Assembly: GCF_001648355.1 (NCBI RefSeq)
Contig: NZ_LXSL01000013.1
Span: forward strand, 1-64,000
DNA from: Eikenella longinqua
GTDB taxonomy: Bacteria; Pseudomonadota; Gammaproteobacteria; Burkholderiales; Neisseriaceae
Reading direction: 5' to 3'
Length of the DNA: 64,000 bases
Part shown: one piece after another, positions 16,550-25,465 of the stretch
Layout of the letters: each line of letters begins with the position of its first letter
Position numbering within the stretch: position 1 is the first letter of the stretch
Notes under the pieces: generated by a model
What the model was told of the DNA's origin: nothing
What the model saw: the letters and a program-made list of their open reading frames with translations, nothing else
The model's database searches: none
Position numbers and translations under genes: made by a program

Positions 16550-16813
16550 GGGGTTTCCTTGTGGTGTGCGGCAGGCTGGGCTTTCAGGCTGCGGCTGTTT
16601 TGCCCGCGGATTGTACCTGCGAACCGGTTTGGCCGGAATGGTGTTGGCCGTTTTCAGGTAGCCTCTTCAGGGCTGAAGGCTGCGGGAAAGGCTACCTGAA
16701 AAATCATGCGGCCTCCGCAAACCGTTCTGCAGCCGCCGGGGGAAACGTGATAAATTTGAATATATTGTTTGATGGTACAATCATCCCGTTTCATGAACCG
16801 TCTGGAGGGGCAA

Positions 16814-17374
16814 ATGCTGAAAGAATTCACCGACCCAAACGAAAACATCCTGTGGCAGGGCAAGCCGCACCGCCTGCTGTATGTGATGGGCAACCCGCTG
16901 ATTTACCCTTTCGCCCTGTGCTGGGGGCTGTTCGACCTGTTTTTCATCACTAAGTTCAACGCCGCCTCGCACGGGATGTTTCCGCATGCCAACCTCTTTG
17001 TGCTGTTGCATATGGCGCCGGTGTGGTATGCGATATTTTCGCCAATCTACCGCTTTTTTAACTGGTACCGCATCGATTACGCGCTCACCGACAAGCGCCT
17101 CTATTTCACCGCCGGCGTGATCGGGCTGGATATTGCCAGCCTGGAGCTGCCGGAAGTGCATAATTTGCGGGTGTATGTGGGCGTGCTGGAAGCCTTGTTT
17201 AAGCGCGGCACGATACGCTTCGGCAACCGCAATGCCCTGTATGCGATTGAAAAACCATACGAAGTATATAAGCTGATTCAGCAAACCGCGGTGGATATTA
17301 CCACCGACCGCCAGTTCCCCAACCAGCTGCGCCCCGAAGAAAACCCGGGCTACCATACCCGCTATAAGCCTTAA
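16814..17374 (+). CDS. Membrane protein with a bacterial PH-like domain
   Basis: 186 residues from the ATG at 16814 (MLKEFTDPNENILWQGKP), preceded by GGAGGGG; an upstream ATG at 16769 is less well placed. Two hydrophobic segments (LIYPFALCWGLFDLFF and NLFVLLHMAPVWYAIF) are followed by YALTDKRLYFTAGVIG...IASLELPEV. That is the signature strand pattern of the bPH domain found in YdbS/YdbT-like proteins. The C-terminus is polar and cytoplasmic. The function is unknown. Transcription probably ends at the hairpin right after the gene. Confidence 0.75.
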   Translation: MLKEFTDPNENILWQGKPHRLLYVMGNPLIYPFALCWGLFDLFFITKFNAASHGMFPHANLFVLLHMAPVWYAIFSPIYRFFNWYRIDYALTDKRLYFTAGVIGLDIASLELPEVHNLRVYVGVLEALFKRGTIRFGNRNALYAIEKPYEVYKLIQQTAVDITTDRQFPNQLRPEENPGYHTRYKP

Positions 17375-17393
17375 TAGCGGAAGCCGATAAAAC

Positions 17394-17437
17394 AGGCCGT
17401 TTGAAAACAGATTTTGCTGCTTTCAAACGGCCTCTTT
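17394..17437 (+). terminator. Terminator built from a Neisseria-like DUS variant
   Basis: AGGCCGTTTGAAA (17394-17406) and TTTCAAACGGCCT (17421-17433) form a 13-bp stem followed by CTTTCTTT. The arm differs by one base from the Neisseria-type uptake sequence AGGCCGTCTGAA and is unlike the Eikenella dialect used elsewhere. Confidence 0.8.
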
Positions 17438-17459
17438 CTTTCCAAACTAGAGCGGAAAC

Positions 17460-18146
17460 CTAGCTCCCCAGCTGCGTGGTTTTGTTCACAATAATCTCCA
17501 CGCGGCGGTTTTGGGCACGGCCTTCCGGATTGTCGCTGCCGTCGGGGTGGGTGTTGGGCGCGATGGGGCGCGTGGCGCCGAGGCCTTCGATTTGGTAGTT
17601 CTGGTGCAGACCTTGTGCTTCAAACCAGCTTTTCACCGCCTGAGCTCGTGCCAGAGACAAACGCTGGTTGTAGGCATCGGAGCCTTTGCTGTCGGTATGG
17701 CCGGTGATCAGAATCAGCCCTTGGCCTTTGCGGCGGATCACTTCGGCGGCTTTTTGCAGCTCGGCATCGGCTTCGGGCTTGAGATCGGCCTTGTCGAAAT
17801 CAAACAGCACATCGGAAGATAGATTGATTTCGATGTTAAACCCGGTTTCGGTGCCGCTCAAACCGCTGCCTTGCGCCGAGAGGCCGCTGCCCTGGGAAGA
17901 TAAGCCGCTGCCTTGAGAAGATAGGCCGCTGCCCTGCGCCGACAGGGCAGAAGAGGCGGCTGCGGCAGAAGAGGCGGGCGATGCCTGCTCAGAAGCGGCG
18001 GCGGGCGCGGGTTGCTGCAAATCGGCCGCGCTGGCGGCAAGGGTTTGCTCCTGCTGCGATTGCTGGTCGGCGGGAGTAGGCTCCTGCCCGCAGGCGCACA
18101 GGGCGGAAACGGCCGCCACACAGGCAAGGAAACGCAATGTTTTCAT
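17460..18146 (-). CDS. OmpA-family lipoprotein with GSGLSSQ tandem repeats
   Basis: 228 residues with a lipoprotein signal (VSALCACG; Cys19 is the likely lipidated residue). A Gln/Ala/Ser-rich linker leads into four tandem heptads of the GSGLS(S/A)Q type and then a complete OmpA-like peptidoglycan-binding domain: DVLFDFDKADLKPEA, ITGHTDSKGSDAYNQRLSLARAQAV, NRRVEI. The protein would anchor the outer membrane to peptidoglycan. It follows another lipoprotein gene by 63 bases in the same direction, so the two probably form an operon. Confidence 0.9.
   Translation of the reverse strand: MKTLRFLACVAAVSALCACGQEPTPADQQSQQEQTLAASAADLQQPAPAAASEQASPASSAAAASSALSAQGSGLSSQGSGLSSQGSGLSAQGSGLSGTETGFNIEINLSSDVLFDFDKADLKPEADAELQKAAEVIRRKGQGLILITGHTDSKGSDAYNQRLSLARAQAVKSWFEAQGLHQNYQIEGLGATRPIAPNTHPDGSDNPEGRAQNRRVEIIVNKTTQLGS
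17863..17946. repeat. Four tandem 21-bp repeats inside the OmpA-like gene
   Basis: Four units starting CCGCTGCC, at 17863, 17884, 17905 and 17926, encode the heptad repeats. The length is a multiple of three, so copy-number change would lengthen or shorten the linker without a frameshift. Confidence 0.8.
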
Positions 18147-18209
18147 AAAGCAAGCTCCTTCAGGGGCGGCGGGGCGGCGCTAGGCCGCCCATATGCCGCC
18201 GGGTGGAAA

Positions 18210-18806
18210 TCAGCGGCTCACCGGCACCGAATCAAACGAGCCCGCACCGGGGAAATCGATGGTGATGGTGGGCGTGGTGGCGGCCGGGGCGGGGAATTTC
18301 AGCGCGATGATTTTGGGCGAACTGCCTGTGAGACTTATTGTATTGCTCACGCCGGGGGTAGGGTCGGTCATGTATTTGCCGCTTTCGTCTTGCAGCAGGC
18401 TGATGCGTTTGCTGGTGCTTTCGTCGATATAGGCAAAATCGGCAACCTTGCCAGAATGCTCATTAGTGAATTTATAATTGCCGCTTTCATTTTTGGGCGG
18501 AATATACATAAATTCCACATTCAGAATCTGGCCGACCACCTTCACTTTGGTTAAAGCCAGCGTGCCTCCTTCGCCAAACGGTTTGGACTGGATGGCATTT
18601 GCTGCCGGGTCTTGCTGCTGCTGCGGGGCGGCCGGCTCGCGGATTAGGCTGGTGCTGGAAGCGGGCTCGGGGGCAGGCGGCGCGGGATTGGGGTTGGGGG
18701 CTTGTTCTTGCGCCTGCGGCGGCGGGGTGGGCTCGGGATCTTTTTGGCAGGCGGCGAGCAGGGCCAAAGCAGACAACACAACAAGGGCAGATTGGGAAAC
18801 ACGCAT
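18210..18806 (-). CDS. Putative lipoprotein
   Basis: 198 residues from the ATG at 18804-18806 (MRVSQSALVVLSALALLAACQ), preceded by AAAGAGG. The lipobox LLAAC gives a lipidated Cys. A Pro/Gln/Ala-rich linker (about residues 22-75) precedes a compact domain without a recognised motif (GTLALTKVKVVGQILNVEF and following). It is upstream of, and probably co-transcribed with, the OmpA-like lipoprotein. A direct role in envelope structure is plausible but not shown. Confidence 0.7.
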   Translation of the reverse strand: MRVSQSALVVLSALALLAACQKDPEPTPPPQAQEQAPNPNPAPPAPEPASSTSLIREPAAPQQQQDPAANAIQSKPFGEGGTLALTKVKVVGQILNVEFMYIPPKNESGNYKFTNEHSGKVADFAYIDESTSKRISLLQDESGKYMTDPTPGVSNTISLTGSSPKIIALKFPAPAATTPTITIDFPGAGSFDSVPVSR

Positions 18807-19095
18807 TTTGGATACCTCTTTCAGGGTTGGGATATTTCTAATGAAAACACGATCAGACTGCTGGCCGTGTATACCAAAAATCCCGATAAAATTCAAGTGA
18901 GCCGCAGCTGGAACAAACACTCAACTCAAGATATAAACGGCAGCCCGCCCATGCTGTTGCTGCGCAGCCGGTTTGTTGCATCGGTGTTGGCTATTTTCAG
19001 GTAGCCTTTGCTCAGAAGAGGCTACCTGAAAATGAGCAAAGCGGCTTTCGCTGCCACGATGTTTTGCACAGCCGAAAAACCCGCCGCCCGCCCGC

Positions 19096-19539
19096 TCACG
19101 CCTTGGGCAGAAACCGCGATAGCACCAAGGCTGCCGCCGCGCCGCAGCCGGCAAATGCCGCCACCGCCAGCAGCCGCATCTGCATATCGACCTGCGGCCA
19201 ATCCACCAGCACCACAAATGTGCCGAAGGCCGCCGCAATGGCCGCGCCGATCAGCGTCATGGCTGCCGCGCCTTTTTTGTTGCGCCGCAATCCGAGCTGC
19301 GACACGGCCAGGCCGGTGAGCGCGCCCGGCACGGCGCCGTAGAGGAAGCCCCACAGCAGCAGGCGGGGCAGCAGCCCGCCGCCCGCCGCTTTGCCCGCGA
19401 GCAGCAAATACGCAGCCAAGGGCAGCACGCCGCCGAGCAGGCCGCAAATCAAGGGCATACGCCAGCGCCGCCATTCCGCGCCGAAGGCGGCGGCGGGGGA
19501 ATGCGGGCGGGGCGGCGGGGGCGTGTGTTGTTGCGTCAT
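19096..19539 (-). CDS. Small membrane protein, second copy of the paralogous family
   Basis: 147 residues from the ATG at 19537-19539 (MTQQHTPPPP). A Pro/His-rich N-terminus leads into four hydrophobic segments. Shared landmarks are YGAVPGALTGLAVSQLGLRRNKKGAAAMTLIG (seen in parts) and the C-terminal AALVLSRFLPKA. Compared with the copies at 14865-15287 and 30340-30753, the core spacing is kept but the N-terminus differs. The upstream in-frame codons come from a DUS and are not counted. The function is unknown. Confidence 0.7.
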   Translation of the reverse strand: MTQQHTPPPPRPHSPAAAFGAEWRRWRMPLICGLLGGVLPLAAYLLLAGKAAGGGLLPRLLLWGFLYGAVPGALTGLAVSQLGLRRNKKGAAAMTLIGAAIAAAFGTFVVLVDWPQVDMQMRLLAVAAFAGCGAAAALVLSRFLPKA

Positions 19540-19704
19540 GAGGGTTCCTTGGGGTGGTTTGAATTGCGTTGAAGCTTGCGTTTTCAGGTAGCCTTTTGGT
19601 GCTTGGGCGTTGGGGCAACGGTTGCCATGCGGCCTGCACGGGCGCTGAGGGCGGCCGTCTTGCCGTGCCAAGCTCCGCTCGCCCTTGCAAGCCGGGCAAG
19701 CGGA

Positions 19705-19784
19705 AGGCTACCTGAAAAAGGCTGCAACGCAGTGGGAACAGGGCACGGCAAAGTTTCTGCGAAGCCGGGATTTTCAGGTAGCCT
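19705..19784. repeat. DUS-bounded composite intergenic repeat
   Basis: Begins AGGCTACCTGAAAAAGGC, has a GCAACGCAGTGG...AAGTTTCTGCGAAGC core and ends TTTTCAGGTAGCCT. It lies just downstream of purA. Confidence 0.65.
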
Positions 19785-19798
19785 TTTCGTGCGGCGGC

Positions 19799-21100
19799 TT
19801 AGGCGGCAAACGGGTGTTGCAGCACGATGGTTTCCACGCGGTCGGGGCCGGTGGAAACGATGGCGATGGGGGCGCCGCACACTTCGGCGATGCGTTTCAG
19901 GTAGCCTTTGGCGTTGGCCGGCAAGGCGTCGAAGCTTTGCACGCCGAAGGTGGATTCGCTCCAGCCGGGCAGGGTTTCGTAGATGGGGGTGCAGCCGGCC
20001 ACGGCGTCGCTGCCGAAGGGCAGGATGTCGGTGGTGCTGCCGTCGGGCAGGGTGTAGCCGGTGCAGATTTTGATCTCGGGGATGCCGTCCATCACATCGA
20101 GCTTAGTGATGCACAGGCCGCTGATGCCGTTGATTTGGATGGCGCGTTTGAGGGCGGCAGCATCAAACCAGCCGCAGCGGCGGGCGCGACCGGTTACCGA
20201 GCCGAATTCATTGCCGCGTTCGGCCAGACCTTTGCCGGTGTCGTCAAACAGTTCGGTGGGGAAGGGGCCGGAGCCGACACGAGTGGTGTAGGCTTTCACG
20301 ATCCCGAGCACATAATCCAATGCCTGAGGCGGTACGCCTGCACCAGCGGAAGCGGCACCTGCCAAACAGTTGGACGAGGTAACAAAGGGATAAGTGCCGT
20401 AGTCGATATCCAGCAGCGTGCCTTGTGCCCCTTCAAACAGCAGGCGTTCACCACGCTGGATGGTGTCATGCAGGCTGCGCGACACATCGGCGAGCATCGG
20501 TAGAATACGTTCTTTGAAGGCGTTGATTTTGGCCATCACATCATCAAACTGCACGGGCTCGGCGCCGTGCAGATGCTGCAGCTGCACGTTGTACACTTCG
20601 AGATTGGCGCGCAGTTTGTTGGCCAACAGTTTGGCATCGGCTAAATCGCCCAAACGGATGGCGCGGCGGGATACCTTGTCTTCATAAGCCGGGCCGATGC
20701 CGCGGCCGGTAGTGCCGATTTTGCCAGCGCCTTTGGAGGCTTCGCGGGCGTGGTCGAGCGCCACGTGGTAGGGCAGGATCATGGGGCAGGTGGGGGCGAT
20801 GTGCAGGCGGCCAGCCACGTTTTTTACGCTGGCGGCGGTGAGCTCATCAATTTCGCTGAGCAGGGCTTCGGGGGAGACCACCACGCCGGAGCCGATGTAG
20901 CAATGCAGGTTTTCATGCAGGATGCCGCTGGGGATGAGGCGCAGCACGGTTTTCTTGCCGTTCACCACCAACGTGTGCCCGGCATTGTGGCCACCTTGGA
21001 AACGCACCACGCCGGCGCATTCTTCAGCTAGCCAGTCTACGATTTTGCCTTTGCCTTCGTCGCCCCATTGCGCGCCGATTACTACGATATTTTTTGCCAT
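19799..21100 (-). CDS. purA: Adenylosuccinate synthase
   Basis: A 433-residue protein of normal family length. Its N-terminus MAKNIVVIGAQWGDEGKGK carries the GTP-binding GDEGKGK motif with catalytic Asp. GGHNAGHT contains the catalytic His, GTTGRGIGPAYEDK is the IMP-binding loop, and LFEGAQGTLLDIDYGTYPFVTSSN is intact. It converts IMP, aspartate and GTP to adenylosuccinate in AMP synthesis. purM, another purine gene, is about 1.1 kb upstream in the same direction, separated by an unrelated low-GC gene. A DUS core is embedded in the coding sequence near 19899. Confidence 0.97.
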   Translation of the reverse strand: MAKNIVVIGAQWGDEGKGKIVDWLAEECAGVVRFQGGHNAGHTLVVNGKKTVLRLIPSGILHENLHCYIGSGVVVSPEALLSEIDELTAASVKNVAGRLHIAPTCPMILPYHVALDHAREASKGAGKIGTTGRGIGPAYEDKVSRRAIRLGDLADAKLLANKLRANLEVYNVQLQHLHGAEPVQFDDVMAKINAFKERILPMLADVSRSLHDTIQRGERLLFEGAQGTLLDIDYGTYPFVTSSNCLAGAASAGAGVPPQALDYVLGIVKAYTTRVGSGPFPTELFDDTGKGLAERGNEFGSVTGRARRCGWFDAAALKRAIQINGISGLCITKLDVMDGIPEIKICTGYTLPDGSTTDILPFGSDAVAGCTPIYETLPGWSESTFGVQSFDALPANAKGYLKRIAEVCGAPIAIVSTGPDRVETIVLQHPFAA

Positions 21101-21153
21101 AATGTTGTTGCCTTTATTTGTTAATTGGTAGAAATGGTTTTTTGTACTTCTGC

Positions 21154-22155
21154 CTACATTAGCATCTTAATGTGCTCAGGTAGCATGGGCAGGGTCAGAA
21201 ATGTTAATTCATACATACTGCTGAAAGCCTTAGCCTGTGCTTCGTCTATGTCGGTAACCAGTAAGATAAAGTTTTCGGCAGGAATATTCAGCCGTTTACG
21301 TAGGGTAAGGTATTTATCCAAATCACGACGGTATTCACCGGTTTTGCATTCGATTACCAAAGGCTGCCTGCCAGCAGGCAGAAAAACGACATCCAGTTCA
21401 TGCAGGTCTTCATTCGCGAAACGAATTTCCAAGCTTCTGGCGCAAGAGAAAGAATAAGTTTTCCCCCGTTGTTTGGCTTCTTTTAATATCTGCCCGAGCG
21501 CGTACCATTCCAGCCATTCACCGCTAAAAAATTGGCGGATAGGTGAGGCACTTTGTAACTTTAAGTGAATGAGCTTATCCTGCTTCTGGTAAGAATAACG
21601 GGAAAACAGAGTATGGCTATAAAACTCGCGGCAGATGTTGTTAATTTGCTGTGCTTCTTTTTGCGAATATTTCTTCAAATCCACATTCAGCCCACTATGG
21701 CTGTTGCGGTATGACCAAGTAATTCTGCTGATAATGTCTTTGAATACGTTGTAATGCTGCCCGATACGCTCAGCAGCCTCATCGTAATAGCCACTCATAT
21801 CTACAGCAGAATAGTCAAAATTTGGGGCAATTTGTTTGTCGGCGAACCATTGTGCCAATCCGAAATGCTGTTGTGCCGTACTTAGAACCTCGGTATCAGA
21901 CAATTTAATACCATGCAGCGGATTGGTATCACTTGATTGTGTGGATTCATTGACTGAATCAGAGGCCTGTTCGCTTTCCTGCTCTTTCAACGCATTTAGT
22001 TCGCGCATAACAGCAGCGTAGCGGTTAATCAACTGACTGATGAAATACACGGTATCGTAAACGGTAACGGGCTGCCCACATTTTTGGCATATGGCTCCTT
22101 CTTGTACAGAATGTTCCCCTAGCTGTTTACAATGGTTGCAGCGATAGACGCCCAT
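21154..22155 (-). CDS. Zinc-ribbon protein with a PD-(D/E)XK nuclease-like C-terminal domain
   Basis: 333 residues. The N-terminus has CNHC and CQKC (Cys 6, 9, 23, 26), a zinc ribbon. A mostly helical middle follows (residues 40-200), with a low-complexity Ser/Glu stretch at 58-78. The C-terminal part has GEWLEW (212-217), then ELDVVFLP with Asp255, and IECKTG with Glu269 and Lys271. That is the D-(E-x-K) spacing of PD-(D/E)XK nucleases, and the closest layout I can recall is the DUF1887/Card1-type nuclease domain. No CARF domain is evident. GC is lower than in its purine-gene neighbours and codon use differs, so lateral acquisition is likely. The function is unproven; a defence role is an inference. 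Confidence 0.65.
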   Translation of the reverse strand: MGVYRCNHCKQLGEHSVQEGAICQKCGQPVTVYDTVYFISQLINRYAAVMRELNALKEQESEQASDSVNESTQSSDTNPLHGIKLSDTEVLSTAQQHFGLAQWFADKQIAPNFDYSAVDMSGYYDEAAERIGQHYNVFKDIISRITWSYRNSHSGLNVDLKKYSQKEAQQINNICREFYSHTLFSRYSYQKQDKLIHLKLQSASPIRQFFSGEWLEWYALGQILKEAKQRGKTYSFSCARSLEIRFANEDLHELDVVFLPAGRQPLVIECKTGEYRRDLDKYLTLRKRLNIPAENFILLVTDIDEAQAKAFSSMYELTFLTLPMLPEHIKMLM

Positions 22156-22198
22156 TGCTTCCCCTTGTTAATCATAATAAATAAGAGATGCTTGGATT

Positions 22199-22240
22199 TT
22201 TCAGGTAGCCTATCCATCCTAACAAATAGGCTACCTGAAA
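22199..22240. terminator. DUS-pair terminator between purM and the nuclease-like gene
   Basis: TTTCAGGTAGCCTAT and ATAGGCTACCTGAAA form a perfect 15-bp stem, just downstream of purM. Confidence 0.7.
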
Positions 22241-22244
22241 CTAT

Positions 22245-23279
22245 TTATGCCACCTGCGTTTGATGTTCGCTTCCCGCGCGTTCGCGGATTATGCCCAGGA
22301 GGTATACGGTTTCGCCTTGTTCGGCGAGGAAGGCCTGCGCTGCATCAGCCTGCTCGGCAGGCACGATAACGGCCATGCCGATGCCGCAGTTGAAGGTGCG
22401 GTACATTTCCTGTTGCCCCACGTTGCCGGCCTGTTGCAGCCATTGGAACAGCTTGGGCAGCGGCCAGGAGTGAGCGTCGATTTGCGCCACGCAGTTTTCA
22501 GGCAGTACGCGCGGGATATTTTCGGTGAGGCCACCGCCGGTAATGTGTGCCATGCCTTTGATTTCAAATTTTTCCAGCGCGGCCAAAATCGGTTTCACAT
22601 ACAGGCGGGTGGGGGCGATAACGGCTTGGCGTAGGGTTTTGCCGCCGTCGAACTCGGCATCCAAATCGGGATTGCTGCGTTCGATGATTTTGCGGATGAG
22701 GGAATAGCCGTTGGAGTGCGCGCCGTTAGAGGCAAGGCCGAGCACTACGTCGCCGGGCCGGATGCTGCGGCCGTTGATGACTTTGCTTTTTTCCACCACA
22801 CCCACGGCGAAACCGGCCAAATCATATTCGCCTTCGGGATACATGCCGGGCATTTCGGCCGTTTCGCCGCCAATCAGGGCGCAGCCGGATTGTTCGCAGC
22901 CCGCGGCGATGCCTTTAATCACATCGGTGGCGCGCGCCACGTCGAGCTTGCCGCAGGCGAAATAGTCGAGGAAAAACAGCGGTTCTGCTCCCTGCACCAG
23001 GATGTCGTTCACGCTCATGGCCACCAGGTCGATGCCCACAGTGTGGTGAATATCCCATTCAAATGCCAGTTTCAGCTTGGTGCCCACGCCGTCGGTGCCG
23101 CTCACCAGCACGGGGTTTTGATACTTCTTGCTGATTTCCACCAGCGCGCCGAAGCCGCCCAAGCCGCCCAACACTTCGGGGCGCAGGGTGCGCTTGGCAA
23201 AGGGTTTGATGTTTTCGACCAGTTGGTCGCCCGCATCGATATCGACACCGGCATCGCGGTAGCTGAGGGATTGGGTCAT
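22245..23279 (-). CDS. purM: Phosphoribosylformylglycinamidine cyclo-ligase
   Basis: A 344-residue protein of typical AIR synthetase length. Landmarks are SYRDAGVDIDAGDQLV near the N-terminus, GGFGALVEI, VSGTDGVGTKLK, VAMSVNDILVQGAEPLFFLDY, and ALIGGETAEMPGMY. The glycine-rich loop and Asp/Asn residues for ATP and Mg binding are all present. It closes the imidazole ring in de novo purine synthesis. It follows the yfcH-like gene by 79 bases in the same direction. No frameshift is seen. Confidence 0.97.
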   Translation of the reverse strand: MTQSLSYRDAGVDIDAGDQLVENIKPFAKRTLRPEVLGGLGGFGALVEISKKYQNPVLVSGTDGVGTKLKLAFEWDIHHTVGIDLVAMSVNDILVQGAEPLFFLDYFACGKLDVARATDVIKGIAAGCEQSGCALIGGETAEMPGMYPEGEYDLAGFAVGVVEKSKVINGRSIRPGDVVLGLASNGAHSNGYSLIRKIIERSNPDLDAEFDGGKTLRQAVIAPTRLYVKPILAALEKFEIKGMAHITGGGLTENIPRVLPENCVAQIDAHSWPLPKLFQWLQQAGNVGQQEMYRTFNCGIGMAVIVPAEQADAAQAFLAEQGETVYLLGIIRERAGSEHQTQVA

Positions 23280-23358
23280 GTTCGGGCTTTCGGGAAAGGG
23301 AAACGGAAAGCGCTATTTTACCTGATTTTAAGGCGGCTAACGATTGAATCGGGCAAGC

Positions 23359-24273
23359 CTAGCCCAGCAGGTCGTCCAGTGCGCTGCCGATATTGGTGAA
23401 ACAGAAGCGGAAACCCTGCTGCAACAAGGCTTGCGGCAGCACCTGCTGCCCGTCGAGCAGCAAATCGGCCTGCTCGCCCAGCATCAGGCGCAAGGGCTTT
23501 TCGGGAATGGGGAACAGCAGCGGGCGGTGCAGCCGTTTGGCGGCGGCGCGGGCGAAATCGAGCTGGCTGGCGGGCTCGGGCGCGGTGAGGTTGTAGGCCT
23601 GCCAGCCGCTGTGTTGTTGCCCGGCCAAAAAGCGGATGGCGGCCACCGCGTCGCCCAAATGAATCCACGCCATAGGCTGCCGCCCGCTGCCGATTTTGCC
23701 GGCACACCAGCGCACGAGCTGGAGCAGCCGCGGCAAGATGCCGCCGCCTTCGCCCAGCACCACGCCGAAGCGGCACACGGCCACGGGGATGCCGCTGCTC
23801 TGCTGCAATTGCCGCGAAGCCGCTTCCCATTGCTGGCACAGCTGCGACACAAACACCTTCTGCGGCGGGCTGGCTTCGGTGCAGGGCGGCCAGCCTTGGG
23901 CGCTGCCGTAGCCATAGTAGCCCACGGCGGAGGCTTGGATGATAAGGCGCGGTGGCTGCGGATGCTTGGGCAGCCAGCCGGCCAGCGCGCGCAGGGCTTG
24001 CAGGCGGCTGTGCAGCAGCGCTTGTTTGCGTTCGGGCGTCCAGCGGCCTTCGCCTATGGAAGCGCCGGCCAGGTTGACGAGCACGTCGGGGCGGATGGTT
24101 TCGTAGAGGTGGTGCAGCGCGGCGATGTATTCGAAGCGCGGGTCTGCTTGGCGGGCGCGGGCGGGATCGCGGCTCACGATGAGCACACGGTCTCCGCTTG
24201 CCTGATAGGAAGCGGCCAGCGCGCGGCCGATGAAGCCGCTGCCGCCGATGATAATGATGGTTTGGCGGCTCAT
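23359..24273 (-). CDS. TIGR01777 family NAD-dependent epimerase-like protein (YfcH)
   Basis: 304 residues from the ATG at 24271-24273, chosen because CGGAG then lies about six bases upstream; an ATG two codons earlier would touch it. The Rossmann motif IIIIGGSGFIGRALA, the strand VLVNLAGASIGEGRW and the VGYYG...CTEASPP segment are typical of YfcH-type atypical SDR proteins, which lack an assigned substrate. The C-terminal DUF1731 region (LLDGQQVLPQALLQQGFRF) is intact. A DUS pair separates it from the next gene upstream. Confidence 0.88.
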   Translation of the reverse strand: MSRQTIIIIGGSGFIGRALAASYQASGDRVLIVSRDPARARQADPRFEYIAALHHLYETIRPDVLVNLAGASIGEGRWTPERKQALLHSRLQALRALAGWLPKHPQPPRLIIQASAVGYYGYGSAQGWPPCTEASPPQKVFVSQLCQQWEAASRQLQQSSGIPVAVCRFGVVLGEGGGILPRLLQLVRWCAGKIGSGRQPMAWIHLGDAVAAIRFLAGQQHSGWQAYNLTAPEPASQLDFARAAAKRLHRPLLFPIPEKPLRLMLGEQADLLLDGQQVLPQALLQQGFRFCFTNIGSALDDLLG

Positions 24274-24463
24274 GCGCATCTCCGGCGGGTAAAAGAAGGG
24301 GCTACCTGAAACATGGTTGATCCTCGGAAAGATTTTTCAGGTAGCCTGCCATGTTCTCGGGCGGCGTGCAACTGTGTGGCCGGGGGCGAAAGATTTTCAG
24401 GTAGCCTTTTGCTGTGGAAAGGCTACCTGAAAACGGATAGTTTGAATGGGCAGACAAGCCGGA

Positions 24464-25087
24464 TTATTGATGCCGGCGCAATTCCTGCCGCAGCGAATGC
24501 AGGCCGGAGCGGCGGTCGGCGATTTGGATTTGCAGGTTGCCGGCGCGGTCGGCCTGGTTGTGGCGGCGGGCGTTGGCCAGCTCGCGTTCGGCCTGGGCGA
24601 GGGCGCGCTCTTCGCGTTGGATGTCGCGGGTGATGATTTGTTTGGGAGTGAGCGGTTTGGCGGCGGCCATCACGGGCGCGGGGCGGATGGCGGCGGCTCG
24701 CACGGGCTGCTGGCGCAGGGTAACGCGCATCGGCACGGGCTGGGCGAGCTGCACATCGCTGGCGGCGGCCACGGCTTCCTGCCACACGGCGGGCAGCTCG
24801 CCGTTGTCGGCCTGCTCTTTGGCGGGGCGGCCGTTGGGGATGGCCACGGCGTCGGCTGCGGCGGGCGCGGAAGCGGCGGCTTCGGCATATTGGCTGCTGG
24901 CGCGGACGGGGCGGCAGCGGCCTTGCGGCAGGGCGGTGCGCACGCTTTGGCCGTTGGGCAGCTGGCAGAGGTAGGCGATATCGGCGGGCGCTTTGGGCTC
25001 GGTGCTGGGGGTTTCGGTGGCGGCGCTGATGCCGAAGGCGGCCAGCAGCAGGGCGGGGAGGAGGAAACGGGCGGTTTTTTCAAACAT
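24464..25087 (-). CDS. Putative secreted protein with a C-terminal coiled coil
   Basis: 207 residues from the ATG at 25085-25087 (MFEKTARFLLPALLLAAFGISA is a signal peptide); an ATG eight codons earlier adds a polar leader and is less likely. A possible DUF4124-like start (AYLCQLPNGQSVRTALPQGRC) contains two cysteines that could form a disulphide. The middle is Ala-rich. The end (RDIQREERALAQAERELANARR...) is a long amphipathic helix. No family is confidently recognised. It is probably a periplasmic or envelope protein. Confidence 0.65.
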   Translation of the reverse strand: MFEKTARFLLPALLLAAFGISAATETPSTEPKAPADIAYLCQLPNGQSVRTALPQGRCRPVRASSQYAEAAASAPAAADAVAIPNGRPAKEQADNGELPAVWQEAVAAASDVQLAQPVPMRVTLRQQPVRAAAIRPAPVMAAAKPLTPKQIITRDIQREERALAQAERELANARRHNQADRAGNLQIQIADRRSGLHSLRQELRRHQ

Positions 25088-25198
25088 GGTATGGGTGTGG
25101 CGTTCGTTCATGCGGGCAGATTATAGCAAGCGGCAGGTAGCCTGCCGTTGGCTTGGGTTTAAACAGGTAAATGGATTTTAAAAGCTGCCTGAAAGCGT

Positions 25199-25304
25199 TA
25201 TAGCGAACCAACTTAACTTTCGCTACGGCGTTAGCTCGCCTTGCCGTACTCCTGTATTGCCTGCGGCTCGCTGCCTAGTATCGAAAGCCAATTTGATTCG
25301 CTAC
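25199..25304. repeat. Degenerate Correia-like element
   Basis: 106 bases starting TATAGCGAACCAACTTAACT and ending in the near-inverse CAATTTGATTCGCTACA. The interior GCGTTAGCTCGCCTTGCCGT and CTGCGGCTCG is shared with the better copy at 33295-33398. The terminal repeats are imperfect, so this is an old copy. Confidence 0.65.
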
Positions 25305-25465
25305 AGCTTCAGCGCGGTTAAAAAACACCGCCGGCGTGAAGCGTGCCCCAAGCGCAGGGGCGTGTTCTTTCCAGGTAGCCTCCCGCCCGCGCAAAAGCAA
25401 GACAAGCCGCCCGCCGAAGGATTAAAATACGCCCTTTCGCACCCACCGATTTGCAGGAGGCCGCC

